Under the pieces are notes generated by a model. It was given only the letters and a program-made list of their open reading frames with translations. It did not search any database and was not told the DNA's origin. Of a DNA stretch of 64,000 bases, positions 27,249-35,410 are shown piece by piece. A program made the translations under genes and the position numbers. The first letter of the stretch is position 1. Each line of letters begins with the position of its first letter. This stretch comes from Micromonospora sp. WMMD1102. Lineage in GTDB: Bacteria; Actinomycetota; Actinomycetes; Mycobacteriales; Micromonosporaceae. The DNA is taken from the NCBI RefSeq assembly GCF_029626265.1, contig NZ_JARUBN010000001.1:8373001-8437000 (forward strand). Reading direction: 5' to 3'.

Positions 27249-27663
27249 GCAGAGCCTCCCAAAATGCTCGGTTAAGAACATTTACACTGCTGGATATGCA
27301 GCCGGAGTAGTATCAAGGTGCCCGTCGCCGAGCGGCAATCGTCTATCCGACATCTCTAATTTCGGGATGACACACTGCCGCAACGAATAAGCCAGCCGCG
27401 CATCAATGTAGTCGAACTGCGCCATCACCGCGACATCGTCCATTATGGTCCCGAAACGGAAATGTACTGGTAGCCGTGGATACCGTCCTTTCAGGGCTCG
27501 CGCACGCACGGTATCTCATCGACAAGGGACATCCGTATCCGAGGCATAGGGAAAACCCCAGTCGACGGGCATGACGCGATGATCGAAACATCGTGGCCCC
27601 GGCTGGCCCGGCTGCGGATCGGGGGTTGTCCGGGATCCACCTGACGGGCAGGTGAATGCGGTA
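27249..27663. other. 415-bp intergenic region
   Basis: Upstream region of the secreted repeat protein (reverse strand). A 75-residue reverse frame at 27282-27509 has no ribosome site or recognisable motif and was not accepted. I see no clear promoter or repeat. Confidence 0.4.
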
Positions 27664-28770
27664 TCAGGTAGTTTGCTGCTCTTCGGCTAGTTCTCGCCGT
27701 AATTGTTCGAGCACGGCAGTATCGGCTCCGAGGGCGGTGTGGCCCACTTGGCGGTCGATGTCGATGACGAGCTCCATCTCATCGATCGCCTCGTCGAGGT
27801 TGCCCTGATCACGATTGACCATCGCGACGTTGTATCGGGTGATGGCTTCACCCGCGCGGTCGCCGACTTCTCGTCGGATCGTTAGGGCTTGTCGGTAGTA
27901 GGTGAGGGCTTGTTGTGGGTCGCCGAGGGTGTGATGGGCGTGGCCGATGTTGTTCAGGGTGGTGGCTTGGCCTGCGCGGTGGCCGATCTCTTGCTGGATG
28001 GGCAGGGCTTGTTGGTAGTAGGCGAGGCCTTGTTGTGAGTCTCCGAGCCCGTCGTCGTAAACGCCGCCGATGTTGTTGAGGGTGGTGGCTTCGGCTGCTC
28101 GGTCGCCGATGTCCTGCTGGATGGGTAGGGCTTGTTGGTAGTAGGTGAGGGCTTGTTGCCTGTCTCCGAACTCGTCGTAGTCGCGACCGATGTTGTTGAG
28201 GGTGATGGCTTCGCCTGCGTGGTTGCCGAATTCTTGCTGGATGGGTAGGGCTTGTCGGTAGTAGGTGAGGCCTTGTTGTAGGTCTCCGAGCCTGTGGTGG
28301 ACGTGGCCGATGTTGCTGAGGGTCGCGGCTTCGTTGCCGTGGTCGTCGGCCTCGCGGTAGAGGTGTAGGGCCTGCTCGTAACTTTCCAGGGCGCACCGGC
28401 GCTGCCCGGTGTAGGACTGGGCCCAGCCCAGGTCGTAGAAGGCGCCGGCATCCGGGCCGAGGGTCAGGGTCGCGTGCGCGAGGGCCTCGACATCAGCGAA
28501 CCGAGACCTGCCCAGCCAAAGCCTCGCCACCCCGTGACCGGCATGCCGGGCGATTGCCGGCTCCCGGCCCGCCACAGCCAATCGATGCACCTCCACCCAC
28601 TGAGCGAACGTGGCGGTCGACCTTCTGTGAGTCGAGTCATCATCCACAATGGCCGGCACGATACGGCCTACAGAAATCCGGCGGTCCGCATCGACCATGA
28701 TCTGACAATCGCACCCCGGCGGATCACGTGTTCTGGGGCGCCTGACCACACTCTCGCCGACGGCAGGCAT
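27664..28770 (-). CDS. tetratricopeptide repeat protein
   Basis: About 368 residues (ATG 28770; a TTG at 28788 is also possible and the true start is unclear). From residue 130 on, five or six nearly identical 40-residue TPR units repeat with a 120-bp period. Each has the core TLNNIG...GD.QQALTYYQQALPIQ, and one is 41 residues long. The 60 N-terminal residues are not TPR-like, and the gene may be the 3' part of a larger NTPase-TPR protein. TPRs of this regular kind usually mediate protein-protein contacts. The near-identity of the units at DNA level makes copy-number change likely. Confidence 0.72.
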   Translation of the reverse strand: MPAVGESVVRRPRTRDPPGCDCQIMVDADRRISVGRIVPAIVDDDSTHRRSTATFAQWVEVHRLAVAGREPAIARHAGHGVARLWLGRSRFADVEALAHATLTLGPDAGAFYDLGWAQSYTGQRRCALESYEQALHLYREADDHGNEAATLSNIGHVHHRLGDLQQGLTYYRQALPIQQEFGNHAGEAITLNNIGRDYDEFGDRQQALTYYQQALPIQQDIGDRAAEATTLNNIGGVYDDGLGDSQQGLAYYQQALPIQQEIGHRAGQATTLNNIGHAHHTLGDPQQALTYYRQALTIRREVGDRAGEAITRYNVAMVNRDQGNLDEAIDEMELVIDIDRQVGHTALGADTAVLEQLRRELAEEQQTT

Positions 28771-28879
28771 ACGGCGGTCCGACAGCAACCCGGCGGGGGT
28801 CGATCGGTCTGGGCGGGTCGGAGCGGAAGACGGCGATGCTCCCGTGCCGGTGGCGACGGGAGCATCGGTACGGGGTACG

Positions 28880-29068
28880 TCAGCGGTGCTTGGCGAGGTT
28901 GACGAAGGCGCGCCAGGCGGTGGCGCCGAAGGTCAGGGCGGGGCCGGTCGGGTCCTTGCTGTCCCGTACGCCGACCACGCCGGGCAGGTTGTCCGCCACC
29001 TCGACGCAGGAACCGCCGTTGCCGCCGGAGCGGGTCGACTTGCGCCACCGGGCGCCGGTTAGCTCCAT
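28880..29068 (-). CDS. DUF397 domain-containing protein
   Basis: 62 residues: MELTGARWRKSTRSGGNGGS, then CVEVADNLPGVVGVRDSKDP, ending FVNLAKHR, the complete DUF397 pattern (WRKSxxSxxxGxCVEVA ... VRDSKDP ... W..F). Its ATG overlaps the stop of the upstream HTH gene (10-bp overlap). DUF397 proteins are small partners of HTH/DUF5753 regulators in actinomycetes (as around whiJ in Streptomyces) and are thought to modulate them. Confidence 0.9.
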   Translation of the reverse strand: MELTGARWRKSTRSGGNGGSCVEVADNLPGVVGVRDSKDPTGPALTFGATAWRAFVNLAKHR

Positions 29069-29856
29069 GATTTCGCCACTTCCTTGATCAGATCGAGCGA
29101 CGGCCGGAGCGGAAGGGCGTCGTTCCGCACGACCTCCCACATCCTGCTCAGACTAGCAATGTCGTCGGGGTTGTCGACGAGCTGCGCTTTGAGCTGGTTG
29201 TCGGCGTGCCCGAACCGGCGGTTGTCCGGGAGGTCGGCCAGGATGAACTGGCCGGCCATGCCCAGATAGATACCGGTCGACGCCGGCACCACCTGCACCT
29301 GGACGTTGTCCAGCTCGGCCAGCTCGATGATCCGCTCGACCTGCTCCCGCAGCACCTCCGGCCGCTCCGGCACCTGCCGGCGCAACACCGCCTCGTCGAT
29401 CACCGCGATGAACAGGGGCGGCTTCTCCCGGGTCAGGATCGACTGCCGGGCCAGCCGGGACGCGACATGCTGGTCGATCTGCTCGGCGGTGAACCGGCCA
29501 CCGGCCAGCGTCGCCCGCGCGTACGCCTCGGTCTGCAACAGCCCGGGGACGTAGGCCGGCTCGAACCAGCGGAGCAGGACCGCCTTCCGCTCGATCTCGA
29601 TCCAGTCCTGCAACCAGATCGGGGCGGCGTCGAGCCCGGCCAGCTTGACCAGCAGCCGGCTGTACGTGCCGCCGGTGCCGAACGCCCTGTCGATCGCGGT
29701 GACGTAGTCGGCGGTCGGTGGCCGGTGCCTGGTCTCCACCGAACTGACGTGGGTCGGCGAGAACTTGATCGCCCGCCCCCATTCCTCCTGCGTCGCACCC
29801 CGGGACATCCGTGCCTCGATCAACTCCTCGACCAACAGGTCGATCGCGCTACCCAC
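29059..29856 (-). CDS. XRE-family helix-turn-helix regulator with DUF5753 domain
   Basis: 265 residues from GTG 29856, six bases after GGAGGG. The N-terminal helix-turn-helix (LIEARMSRGATQEEWGRAIK, FSPTHVSSVETRHRPPTADY) is followed by the DUF5753 sensor-like domain (LLRWFEPAYVPGLLQTEAYA ... RQSIL ... VVPASTGIYLGMAGQFILAD). It overlaps the DUF397 gene, so the two are co-translated. Such pairs occur in tens of paralogues per genome and act in developmental or secondary-metabolite control. Each pair is often linked to its own target. Here the divergent target could be the two-gene operon at 30100. Confidence 0.92.
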   Translation of the reverse strand: MGSAIDLLVEELIEARMSRGATQEEWGRAIKFSPTHVSSVETRHRPPTADYVTAIDRAFGTGGTYSRLLVKLAGLDAAPIWLQDWIEIERKAVLLRWFEPAYVPGLLQTEAYARATLAGGRFTAEQIDQHVASRLARQSILTREKPPLFIAVIDEAVLRRQVPERPEVLREQVERIIELAELDNVQVQVVPASTGIYLGMAGQFILADLPDNRRFGHADNQLKAQLVDNPDDIASLSRMWEVVRNDALPLRPSLDLIKEVAKSWS

Positions 29857-30099
29857 CACGCACCCTCCACTCAGTTTCGGCGGTCGACTACTTGCGCTAC
29901 TCGCGACTACGCACCCCACGGCGCTGAGCTGCGCGAACGCGCCCTGAAACTATCGACCGTAGTCGTCTCCACAGCAGACTGTCACCAGCGGAACCGCTCG
30001 GGGTCGTACTGGGACGGGCGGAACCGCGGCGGGGGCCGCCCGGGCCCTTCCCCTTCCCGGCGGCCCCCGCTTCCAGAGGCGAGCGGAGGAGGTTGCGGG

Positions 30100-30543
30100 A
30101 TGCTTCGGTTGCTGAGACTGCTGCGGCTGGCGGGACGTGCGACGGCCAACCGACACCGTCGGGACTGGCGCCGGCTCTGGCGCTACTGCCGGTGCGGGCT
30201 GCGCTGGCGGTGCCCGGACCGGCTGGTGTCGACGCCGCTCACGCCGCCGTCGACGCCGCTCGTGCCGGTCGCGCCGCCGCCGACCCCGCTCGCGCCGGTC
30301 GCGCCGCCGTCGATGCCGGTCGCGCCGGTTCCGCCGGTCCGGGTTCGCCGGCCGCAGGCTGGCCGGCGGCTCCACCTCCGCGCCACGAACCAGCGCCAGG
30401 ACTGGGAGCGCGCCCCCGAGCACCGTACGGGGCGCGACGGCCAACTCGTCCAGGACCGATCAGTCCGGGCGGGCAGCGCTGGCCGGTTCGGTCAGCGGCG
30501 TCCCCTCGCCGAGGAGCGCACGCGGCTGCCGAGCGCGCGATGA
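30100..30543 (+). CDS. small basic protein of unknown function, first gene of a coupled pair
   Basis: 147 residues from ATG 30100, with GGAGGAGG 7 bp upstream. The N-terminus is strongly basic and Leu/Trp rich (MLRLLRLLRLAGRATANRHR, then WRRLWRYCRCGLRWRCPDRL) with three cysteines that could form a small zinc knuckle. A Pro/Val/Ala repeat (PPSTPLVPVAPPPTPLAPVA) and a basic tail follow. Similar proteins seem to be common beside HTH/DUF397 loci in Micromonosporaceae; no function is known to me. The stop overlaps the ATG of the next gene (ATGA). Confidence 0.68.
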   Translation: MLRLLRLLRLAGRATANRHRRDWRRLWRYCRCGLRWRCPDRLVSTPLTPPSTPLVPVAPPPTPLAPVAPPSMPVAPVPPVRVRRPQAGRRLHLRATNQRQDWERAPEHRTGRDGQLVQDRSVRAGSAGRFGQRRPLAEERTRLPSAR

Positions 30544-31016
30544 TCGCGGTTCCGCCGGAACCCTGGCCGGCGATGGCCGCTCCGGACCCAGGGCCCCCTT
30601 CGGGAAGCTGTGCGGGCGCTCCGCAGTGCCGGCTCGTGCGGTCGGATGTGTCGCCAGTCGGGGTGGGCGCACCAGCGGGGCAGCTCGACAGTCTCCACCG
30701 GGACCACCCCCGGGCAGCCGGCCCGCCGGCACGACCATCCCACCTGCCGCGCCGGCCGCTCTGGCTCTGCCGGGCATGTGCGGCGGAGTGGCCGTGCCTG
30801 ACCGCCCGCAGCCTGCTGGTCGTCGAGTACGTCGTGGATCCGGTCGGACTGTCGGTCTACCTCGCCACCATGCTCCAAGCGGCGCTTGAGGACCACCGAC
30901 GGCTCAGCCCCGATCCGGGGCCGGACCCGGCCAGGATGTACGCCCGCTTCCTCGGCTGGGCGAAGCCGCGCCTCGACATCGCCCGAAACCGACTCGGCAA
31001 TGCCGAAACCAGCTAG
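30540..31016 (+). CDS. conserved hypothetical protein with CxxC knuckle, second gene of the pair
   Basis: 158 residues, coupled to the preceding gene by an ATGA overlap. The C-terminal half has a clear conserved core: LPRRPLWLCRACAAEWPCLT followed by ARSLLVVEYV and YLATMLQAALEDHRRLSPDP, then MYARFLGWAKPR. The CRACAAEWPC segment suggests a zinc ribbon half-site. Residues 45-60 (VGAPAGQLDSLHRDHP) are encoded by the dispersed repeat also present at 5.7-6.0 kb. Unknown function; transcribed divergently from the HTH/DUF5753 gene. Confidence 0.7.
   Translation: MIAVPPEPWPAMAAPDPGPPSGSCAGAPQCRLVRSDVSPVGVGAPAGQLDSLHRDHPRAAGPPARPSHLPRRPLWLCRACAAEWPCLTARSLLVVEYVVDPVGLSVYLATMLQAALEDHRRLSPDPGPDPARMYARFLGWAKPRLDIARNRLGNAETS
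30661..30695 (+). repeat. short dispersed repeat, copy 2
   Basis: GGGTGGGCGCACCAGCGGGG followed by CAGCTCGACAGTCTC, matching 5926-5960 with a few changes. Here it is part of an apparent reading frame, at the junction between a variable N-terminal part and the conserved C-terminal core. Confidence 0.65.
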
Positions 31017-31042
31017 ACATAGACATTGCCCGGAAACCAGCT

Positions 31043-31078
31043 CGGGACCGGCGCCGACGGCAATCGGCGCCGGTCCCG
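31043..31078 (+). terminator. hairpin between convergent genes
   Basis: A perfect 15-bp inverted repeat, CGGGACCGGCGCCGA (31043-31057) and its complement (31064-31078), loop CGGCAA. It sits between the stop at 31016 (+) and the stop of the phospholipase gene at 31105 (-), so it can serve both. Confidence 0.72.
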
Positions 31079-31104
31079 GCTGGATCAGGACCGCGAGGCG
31101 GGGA

Positions 31105-31656
31105 TCAGCGCAGGCTCACCCCGGCCGCTGCCGCCCGGCGCTCGCCGTCGGCCTTCAGCTTCGCCGCCTTGTCCAGGTCGGCCTGTGCGACGATCACCGA
31201 ACCGAAGACGCGTACGGCCTGGTAGTAGGTCCAGGCCAGGCTGTAGCAGGCCGGGCGGACGAACGCGTTGTACGTCGCGCAGACCCGCCGCAGGTCCTCG
31301 TAGAAGGCGCTGTCCAGCCGGGCCTTGTTCGGGTCGAACTGGCCGACAGCCTTGTAGTTGCGGTAGCCGAAGTCGTGCCGGTAGCAGGAAAGCTCGAAGT
31401 TGAACCCGAGCGGGTTGTCCGGGCTGGACGAGCAGTAGTCGGTGCTCCAGTTGAAGGCGTACCCGGCCCAGGCGGCCTGGTTGGTGCGGGCCGAGTTCCA
31501 GGAGTTGTAGCTGCTGGCGCTGGTCTGGGTCCAGCTCGACAGGACCGCGAGCTTCTGTTCGGGGGTGACGGCGGCGGCCGCGGGCGCGGCGAAGGCGAGG
31601 ATCGCCAGCAGCGCGGACGTGCCGGCGGTCAGGACGGTGAGCAGGCGACGGGACAA
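31105..31656 (-). CDS. secreted prokaryotic phospholipase A2
   Basis: 183 residues from a TTG at 31656, chosen because GGAGG lies 8 bp upstream and the signal peptide follows at once (LSRRLLTVLTAGTSALLAIL, then AFAAPAAAA). The mature part holds the family core SCYRHDFGYRNYKAVGQF with the catalytic His-Asp pair, preceded by a Cys (STDYCSSS) and followed by two more (RRVCATYNAFVRPACYS) that would form two disulphides. The family hydrolyses the sn-2 ester of phospholipids outside the cell. The length is typical. It is monocistronic. Confidence 0.9.
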   Translation of the reverse strand: MSRRLLTVLTAGTSALLAILAFAAPAAAAVTPEQKLAVLSSWTQTSASSYNSWNSARTNQAAWAGYAFNWSTDYCSSSPDNPLGFNFELSCYRHDFGYRNYKAVGQFDPNKARLDSAFYEDLRRVCATYNAFVRPACYSLAWTYYQAVRVFGSVIVAQADLDKAAKLKADGERRAAAAGVSLR

Positions 31657-31809
31657 GGTACCTACCTCCGGATAGGAGCGGCCTCCCTCGTGGGGAGCCC
31701 TGGGGCGGGGCGGAGCTGTCACCGGTAGGTGAACGCCCTGGTGACAGTCTCGGGGAATCGTCGCCCGCTGATCTCTATCCGACCTTTATTTTCGTTGACA
31801 GGCGCCATA

Positions 31810-31858
31810 ACAGGCGAATGCTCCGGGGTGGCGTGCCTGCCCCGGAGCATTCGCCTGT
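31810..31858 (-). terminator. 19-bp perfect hairpin after the glycoside hydrolase gene
   Basis: Arms 31810-31828 and 31840-31858 are perfectly complementary over 19 bp (ACAGGCGAATGCTCCGGGG) with an 11-nt loop. It begins 19 bp past the stop of the reverse-strand gene at 31878. The outer sequence ACAGGCG recurs once more at 31798. Confidence 0.75.
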
Positions 31859-31877
31859 CAGTGCCGGCCGGTCCGGC

Positions 31878-33554
31878 TCAGCGGAGTACGAACCAGGGCG
31901 GGCTGGGCTGGCTCTCGTTGCCGAGCCGGTCGAGGGCGGTGACGTAGTAGCTGTACCGCCGGCCCGGCTCGGCGGTGTCGTCCAGCCAGGACTGCCCCCC
32001 CGCACCGCTGGCCCGGACGGTGCCGACCAGGTTGCCGGCGTCGGCGAAGCCGCAGTTGCCGGGCAGGTCGATCCCGTCGAACCGGTAGACCGCGTACGAG
32101 GTGGCCTGGCCGAACGGCCCGAGCCCGTCCACCGGCTGCCGCCAGCGCAGTTCGACACCGCCCGACTTCCGGATGGCGCCGGTCAGCACCGGGAACATCA
32201 GCGGCTTGGCCGGCAGGTGCGGCATGGTCGGGATCAGCGCCGGCCGGGAGTAGTGCTCGGCCGCGTAGACGTCGGTGGCGCCGAGCCGGTTGGCCCGGAC
32301 CTGCACCGCGCTGAAGTGGATGTTGCCGGCGACCTGCGGATGGTCCCGGTTGAAGGTCAGGTGCCTCGACATCTCGGCCGGGTCCTGCCAGGGCGCCGGC
32401 TGCGCCGGGTCACCGATCTTGTAGTCGGCCTGGCCGACGTAGAGCTGCACCCGGGTGCCGGCGACCACCTCCGACCACCAGGGCACCAGCTTGGCGTAGT
32501 CGGCGACCGCGAAGCCGATGTTCCAGTAGACCTGCGGCACGATGTAGTCGATCCACTCCTCCTTGACCCACTTGCGGGTGTCGGCGAAGTTGGCGTCGTA
32601 CGACTGGGTGCCGTTGGTCTGCGAGCCGAGCGGGTCGGCCGAGGCGTTGCGCCAGATGCCGAACGGGCTGACCCCGAACTTCACCCACGACTTGACCGCC
32701 TTGATCCGCTGCCCCATCTCCTTGACCAGCAGGTCGATGTTGTGCCGCCGCCAGTCCGCCTTGCTGGCGAAGCCAGCGCCGTACTCCTCGAAGGTCGCCT
32801 GGTCGGCGAAGTCCTGCCCGGCCGCCGGGTAGGGGTAGAAGTAGTCGTCGAAGTGCACGCCGTCGATGTCGTACCGCTTGACGGCGTCCAGCATGGCGGT
32901 CTGGACGAACTGGCGTACCTCGGGGATGCCGGGGTTGTAGTAGAGCCGGGAGCCGGCGGCGTTGAGCGGGTAGGCGACCGCCCAGTCCGGATGTTCCCGG
33001 ACCGGATGTCCCGGGGCCAGCTTGCCGACGTCGGCGCCCGCGCCGTCCGGCATCGAGATCCGGTACGGGTTGAACCAGGCGTGGAACTCCAGGTTCCGCC
33101 GGTGCGCCTCGGTGACCAGGTAGGCCAGCGGGTCCCAGCCGGGGTCCTGCCCCCGCACCCCGGTCAGGTACTCCGACCACGGCTCGTACGGCGACGGCCA
33201 GAACGCGTCGGCGGTCGGCCGGACCTGCACGACCACGGCGTTGTGGTTGAGCCGCTGGGCCAGGTCGAGCCAGCCGGTGTACTCGGCCTGCTGCGCGGCG
33301 ATCCGGTCCGGCGCGGTGTACGACGCCTTGGTCGGTCAGTCGATGTTGACGACGCTGGCGATCCACATTGCCCGGAACTGCCGTTTCGGGGTAGCGGGAT
33401 CGGTCGGGCAGCCGGCGCTGCCGAGGGCGGCGGTGGCGCCGTTGGCCGTGCTGGTCGCGGGGGCGGCGGGGGCGGCGTATCCGGGTGTGGCGGCGGCGAG
33501 GGAACCGAGCAGTGCCACCGCCAACCCGGCGGCGATTATCCGATGTGGCCTCAT
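31878..33554 (-). pseudogene. secreted family-10-like glycoside hydrolase (GHL10/DUF187) with one in-frame TGA
   Basis: From ATG 33554 a signal peptide (MRPHRIIAAGLAVALLGSLA, cleavage near GYAA) leads to FRAMWIASVVNID, then TGA at 33336-33338. The same frame resumes without shift as PTKASYTAPDRIAAQQAEYT and runs to a stop at 31878. Family members have Trp-Pro after VNID, so TGG has become TGA. The rest is intact: a TIM-barrel hydrolase (VQVRPTADAFWPS; DIDGVHFDDYFYPYP) and a C-terminal fibronectin-III-like domain. Total about 558 codons. Either a recent nonsense mutation, a sequencing error, or read-through; the gene otherwise looks well kept. Confidence 0.8.
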
Positions 33555-33705
33555 ACGGTGTGTCCCTTCGTCAGGCTCTCCGGGGGTGGAAGTAGGCCCG
33601 GCGGCGAGTTGTCGGCGATTACTGTCGACCCACTCGTATCGCTGGAAGGAAATTTTCACACCATCGGGGCCGGCGCAACCCCCCGCACGGTTGGGCCGGA
33701 GCGGC

Positions 33706-34053
33706 TCACCGGGTCGCCGGCCCGGCGACGCCGACCAGCGCCGCCACCCGGACCAGTGCCTCCATCCGGCCCTGCGCCAGACCGTCCCCGTCGAGCCGCT
33801 GGCCGACGATCCAGATCCACTCGTCCCGGTAATAGTGTGAGATGTCGTGCCGAACCTGCTCGACCCGGAGCCGGAGCGGGTGGCCGCCGTACCGCCAGTC
33901 CTCCTGGCGGAGCTGGAGCACGGTCCCGGACGCCAGGTCGGGGACCGTGGACGGGTCGGGGGGCGTGGGCAGGTCGCGGGTCGTGGACAGGTCGGGGGGC
34001 GTGGGCAGGTCGGAGACCGCGGGCAGGTCGGGGGCTGCGGGCGGCGTGGTCAC
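33706..34053 (-). CDS. small conserved hypothetical protein
   Basis: 115 residues from GTG 34053, four bases after GGAGG. The N-terminal 40 residues are a Pro/Asp/Leu/Thr repeat (PDLPAVSDLPTPPDLSTTRD). The C-terminal part is compact and looks conserved: GTVLQLRQEDWRYGGHPLRL, VEQVRHDISHYYRDEWIWIV, LAQGRMEALVRVAALVG. Trp/Arg rich, no membrane segment. I recall similar short proteins from Micromonosporaceae but no function. Divergent from the potassium channel gene. Confidence 0.65.
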   Translation of the reverse strand: MTTPPAAPDLPAVSDLPTPPDLSTTRDLPTPPDPSTVPDLASGTVLQLRQEDWRYGGHPLRLRVEQVRHDISHYYRDEWIWIVGQRLDGDGLAQGRMEALVRVAALVGVAGPATR

Positions 34054-34307
34054 GGCACCTCCAGGCACGGCGGATCTGTGGAGCGCGGGGGTCACGGTGG
34101 GCGAATGACCGCATCTGACGTCACAGCGTGCTAATTCGGCGGTACCCAGCGCAACGTATCTAACCAAAATTTCAGCTCGATGCATGGCCGGACGCCCGAC
34201 CACAACCAGCCACTCGGCCCCGATCCGCTTGGCCGGCCAGCCCAGTGGGATGATCCCGGCTATGTTGTGGGCGTGCGGGCGGGGGCGGCGATGAGGCGGG
34301 CTGGTCG

Positions 34308-35339
34308 GTGATCCACTTTCCGGCCATCCGCAGGGGGCCGCTGCGGGCACTGGGTCAGCGGCTGGCCGCCGCGATCGGCCTCGTGCTGCTGATCGTCGCG
34401 GTGGTCTATTTCGACCGCGACGGCTACCGGGACCTCAACGAGGACGGCATCACCCTCCTCGACTCCTTCTACTACGCGGTGGTCTCGCTCTCCACCACCG
34501 GATACGGCGACATCACACCGGTGACGCAGGGCGCCCGACTGATCAACGTCCTCGTGATCACCCCGGCCCGGGTGCTCTTCCTGATCATCCTGGTCGGCAC
34601 CACCCTGGAAGTCCTGACCGAGCAGTACCGCACCAACCTCCGCTTGACGCGGTGGAGGAGACAAGTGAAGAACCACGTCATCATCTGCGGCTACGGCACC
34701 AAGGGCCGGAGCGCGATCTCCGCACTGCTCGAAACCGGCTTCGACAAGCAGCGGATCCTCGTCGTCGAACGAAATCCGGCGGCGGTCCGGCAGGCCACCT
34801 CTGCCGGACTCGTGGTGGTCGAGGGGAGCGCCACCCGGTCGTCGACGCTGAACGAGGCACACGTCCGGCACGCCAAGTCGGTGATCATCGCAACCGACAG
34901 CGACGAGGTCTCCGTACTGGTCACGCTTACCGTACGGCAGCTCACCGCCGGCCAGGTCCGGATCATCGCCGCCGCCCGGGAGGCGGAGAACGCCCCGCTG
35001 CTGCGACAGAGCGGGGCGCACCACGTCATCGTCTCGTCGGCGACCGCCGGCCGGCTGCTCGGGGTCTCCACCTCGGCACCGCCGCTGATCGACGTCGTCG
35101 AGGACCTGCTCACCCCCGGCCAGGGCATGGCGCTGGCGATGCGCTCGGCCACCCGGGACGAGGTAGGGGTCTCGCCGCGCAGCCTGGAGGCACTCGTCAT
35201 TGCGCTGGTCCGGCGCGGCAAGGTGGTCTCGCTCTCCGACCAGGCCGCCACCGCCATCGAGACCGGCGACATGCTGGTGTACGTCCGCGACGACCGCAGC
35301 GGCAGCGGCAACGCCCCCGCCGCCGACCAGGCCCGCTGA
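34308..35339 (+). CDS. potassium channel with RCK domains
   Basis: 343 residues from GTG 34308. Two membrane helices (LAAAIGLVLLIVAVVYF and LINVLVITPARVLFLIILVG) flank a pore loop with the selectivity filter TTGYGD. After residue 120 comes an RCK/TrkA-N Rossmann domain (HVIICGYGTKGRSAISALLE ... VVVEGSATRSSTLNEA) and a C-terminal RCK_C domain (AMRSATRDEVGVSPRSLEAL). This is the layout of MthK/Kch-type ligand-gated K+ channels in the cell membrane. It is monocistronic and convergent with korB. Confidence 0.92.
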   Translation: MIHFPAIRRGPLRALGQRLAAAIGLVLLIVAVVYFDRDGYRDLNEDGITLLDSFYYAVVSLSTTGYGDITPVTQGARLINVLVITPARVLFLIILVGTTLEVLTEQYRTNLRLTRWRRQVKNHVIICGYGTKGRSAISALLETGFDKQRILVVERNPAAVRQATSAGLVVVEGSATRSSTLNEAHVRHAKSVIIATDSDEVSVLVTLTVRQLTAGQVRIIAAAREAENAPLLRQSGAHHVIVSSATAGRLLGVSTSAPPLIDVVEDLLTPGQGMALAMRSATRDEVGVSPRSLEALVIALVRRGKVVSLSDQAATAIETGDMLVYVRDDRSGSGNAPAADQAR

Positions 35340-35375
35340 GCAGCCCTGGACGGCGACGTCCCGAGGTGTCGGCTT

Positions 35376-35408
35376 CGCGTCTCCGCCGTCTTCCCCGAGT
35401 GAGACGCG
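35376..35408. terminator. weak hairpin between convergent genes
   Basis: CGCGTCTC (35376-35383) and GAGACGCG (35401-35408), 8-bp perfect stem with a 17-nt loop, between the channel stop and the korB stop. The right arm touches the last bases before korB's end. Confidence 0.35.
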
Positions 35409-35410
35409 GG

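Noticed and set aside
27282..27509. Reverse frame of 75 codons upstream of the secreted repeat protein
   Set aside because: No ribosome site or motif; less biased composition alone was not enough to call a gene.
29206..30099. Forward frame running antisense to the HTH/DUF5753 gene into the gene at 30100
   Set aside because: Only the part from ATG 30100, which has its own strong ribosome site, is credible.
31818..34118. Forward frame of 766 codons opposite the glycoside hydrolase
   Set aside because: Antisense shadow; the reverse strand encodes a recognisable secreted hydrolase.
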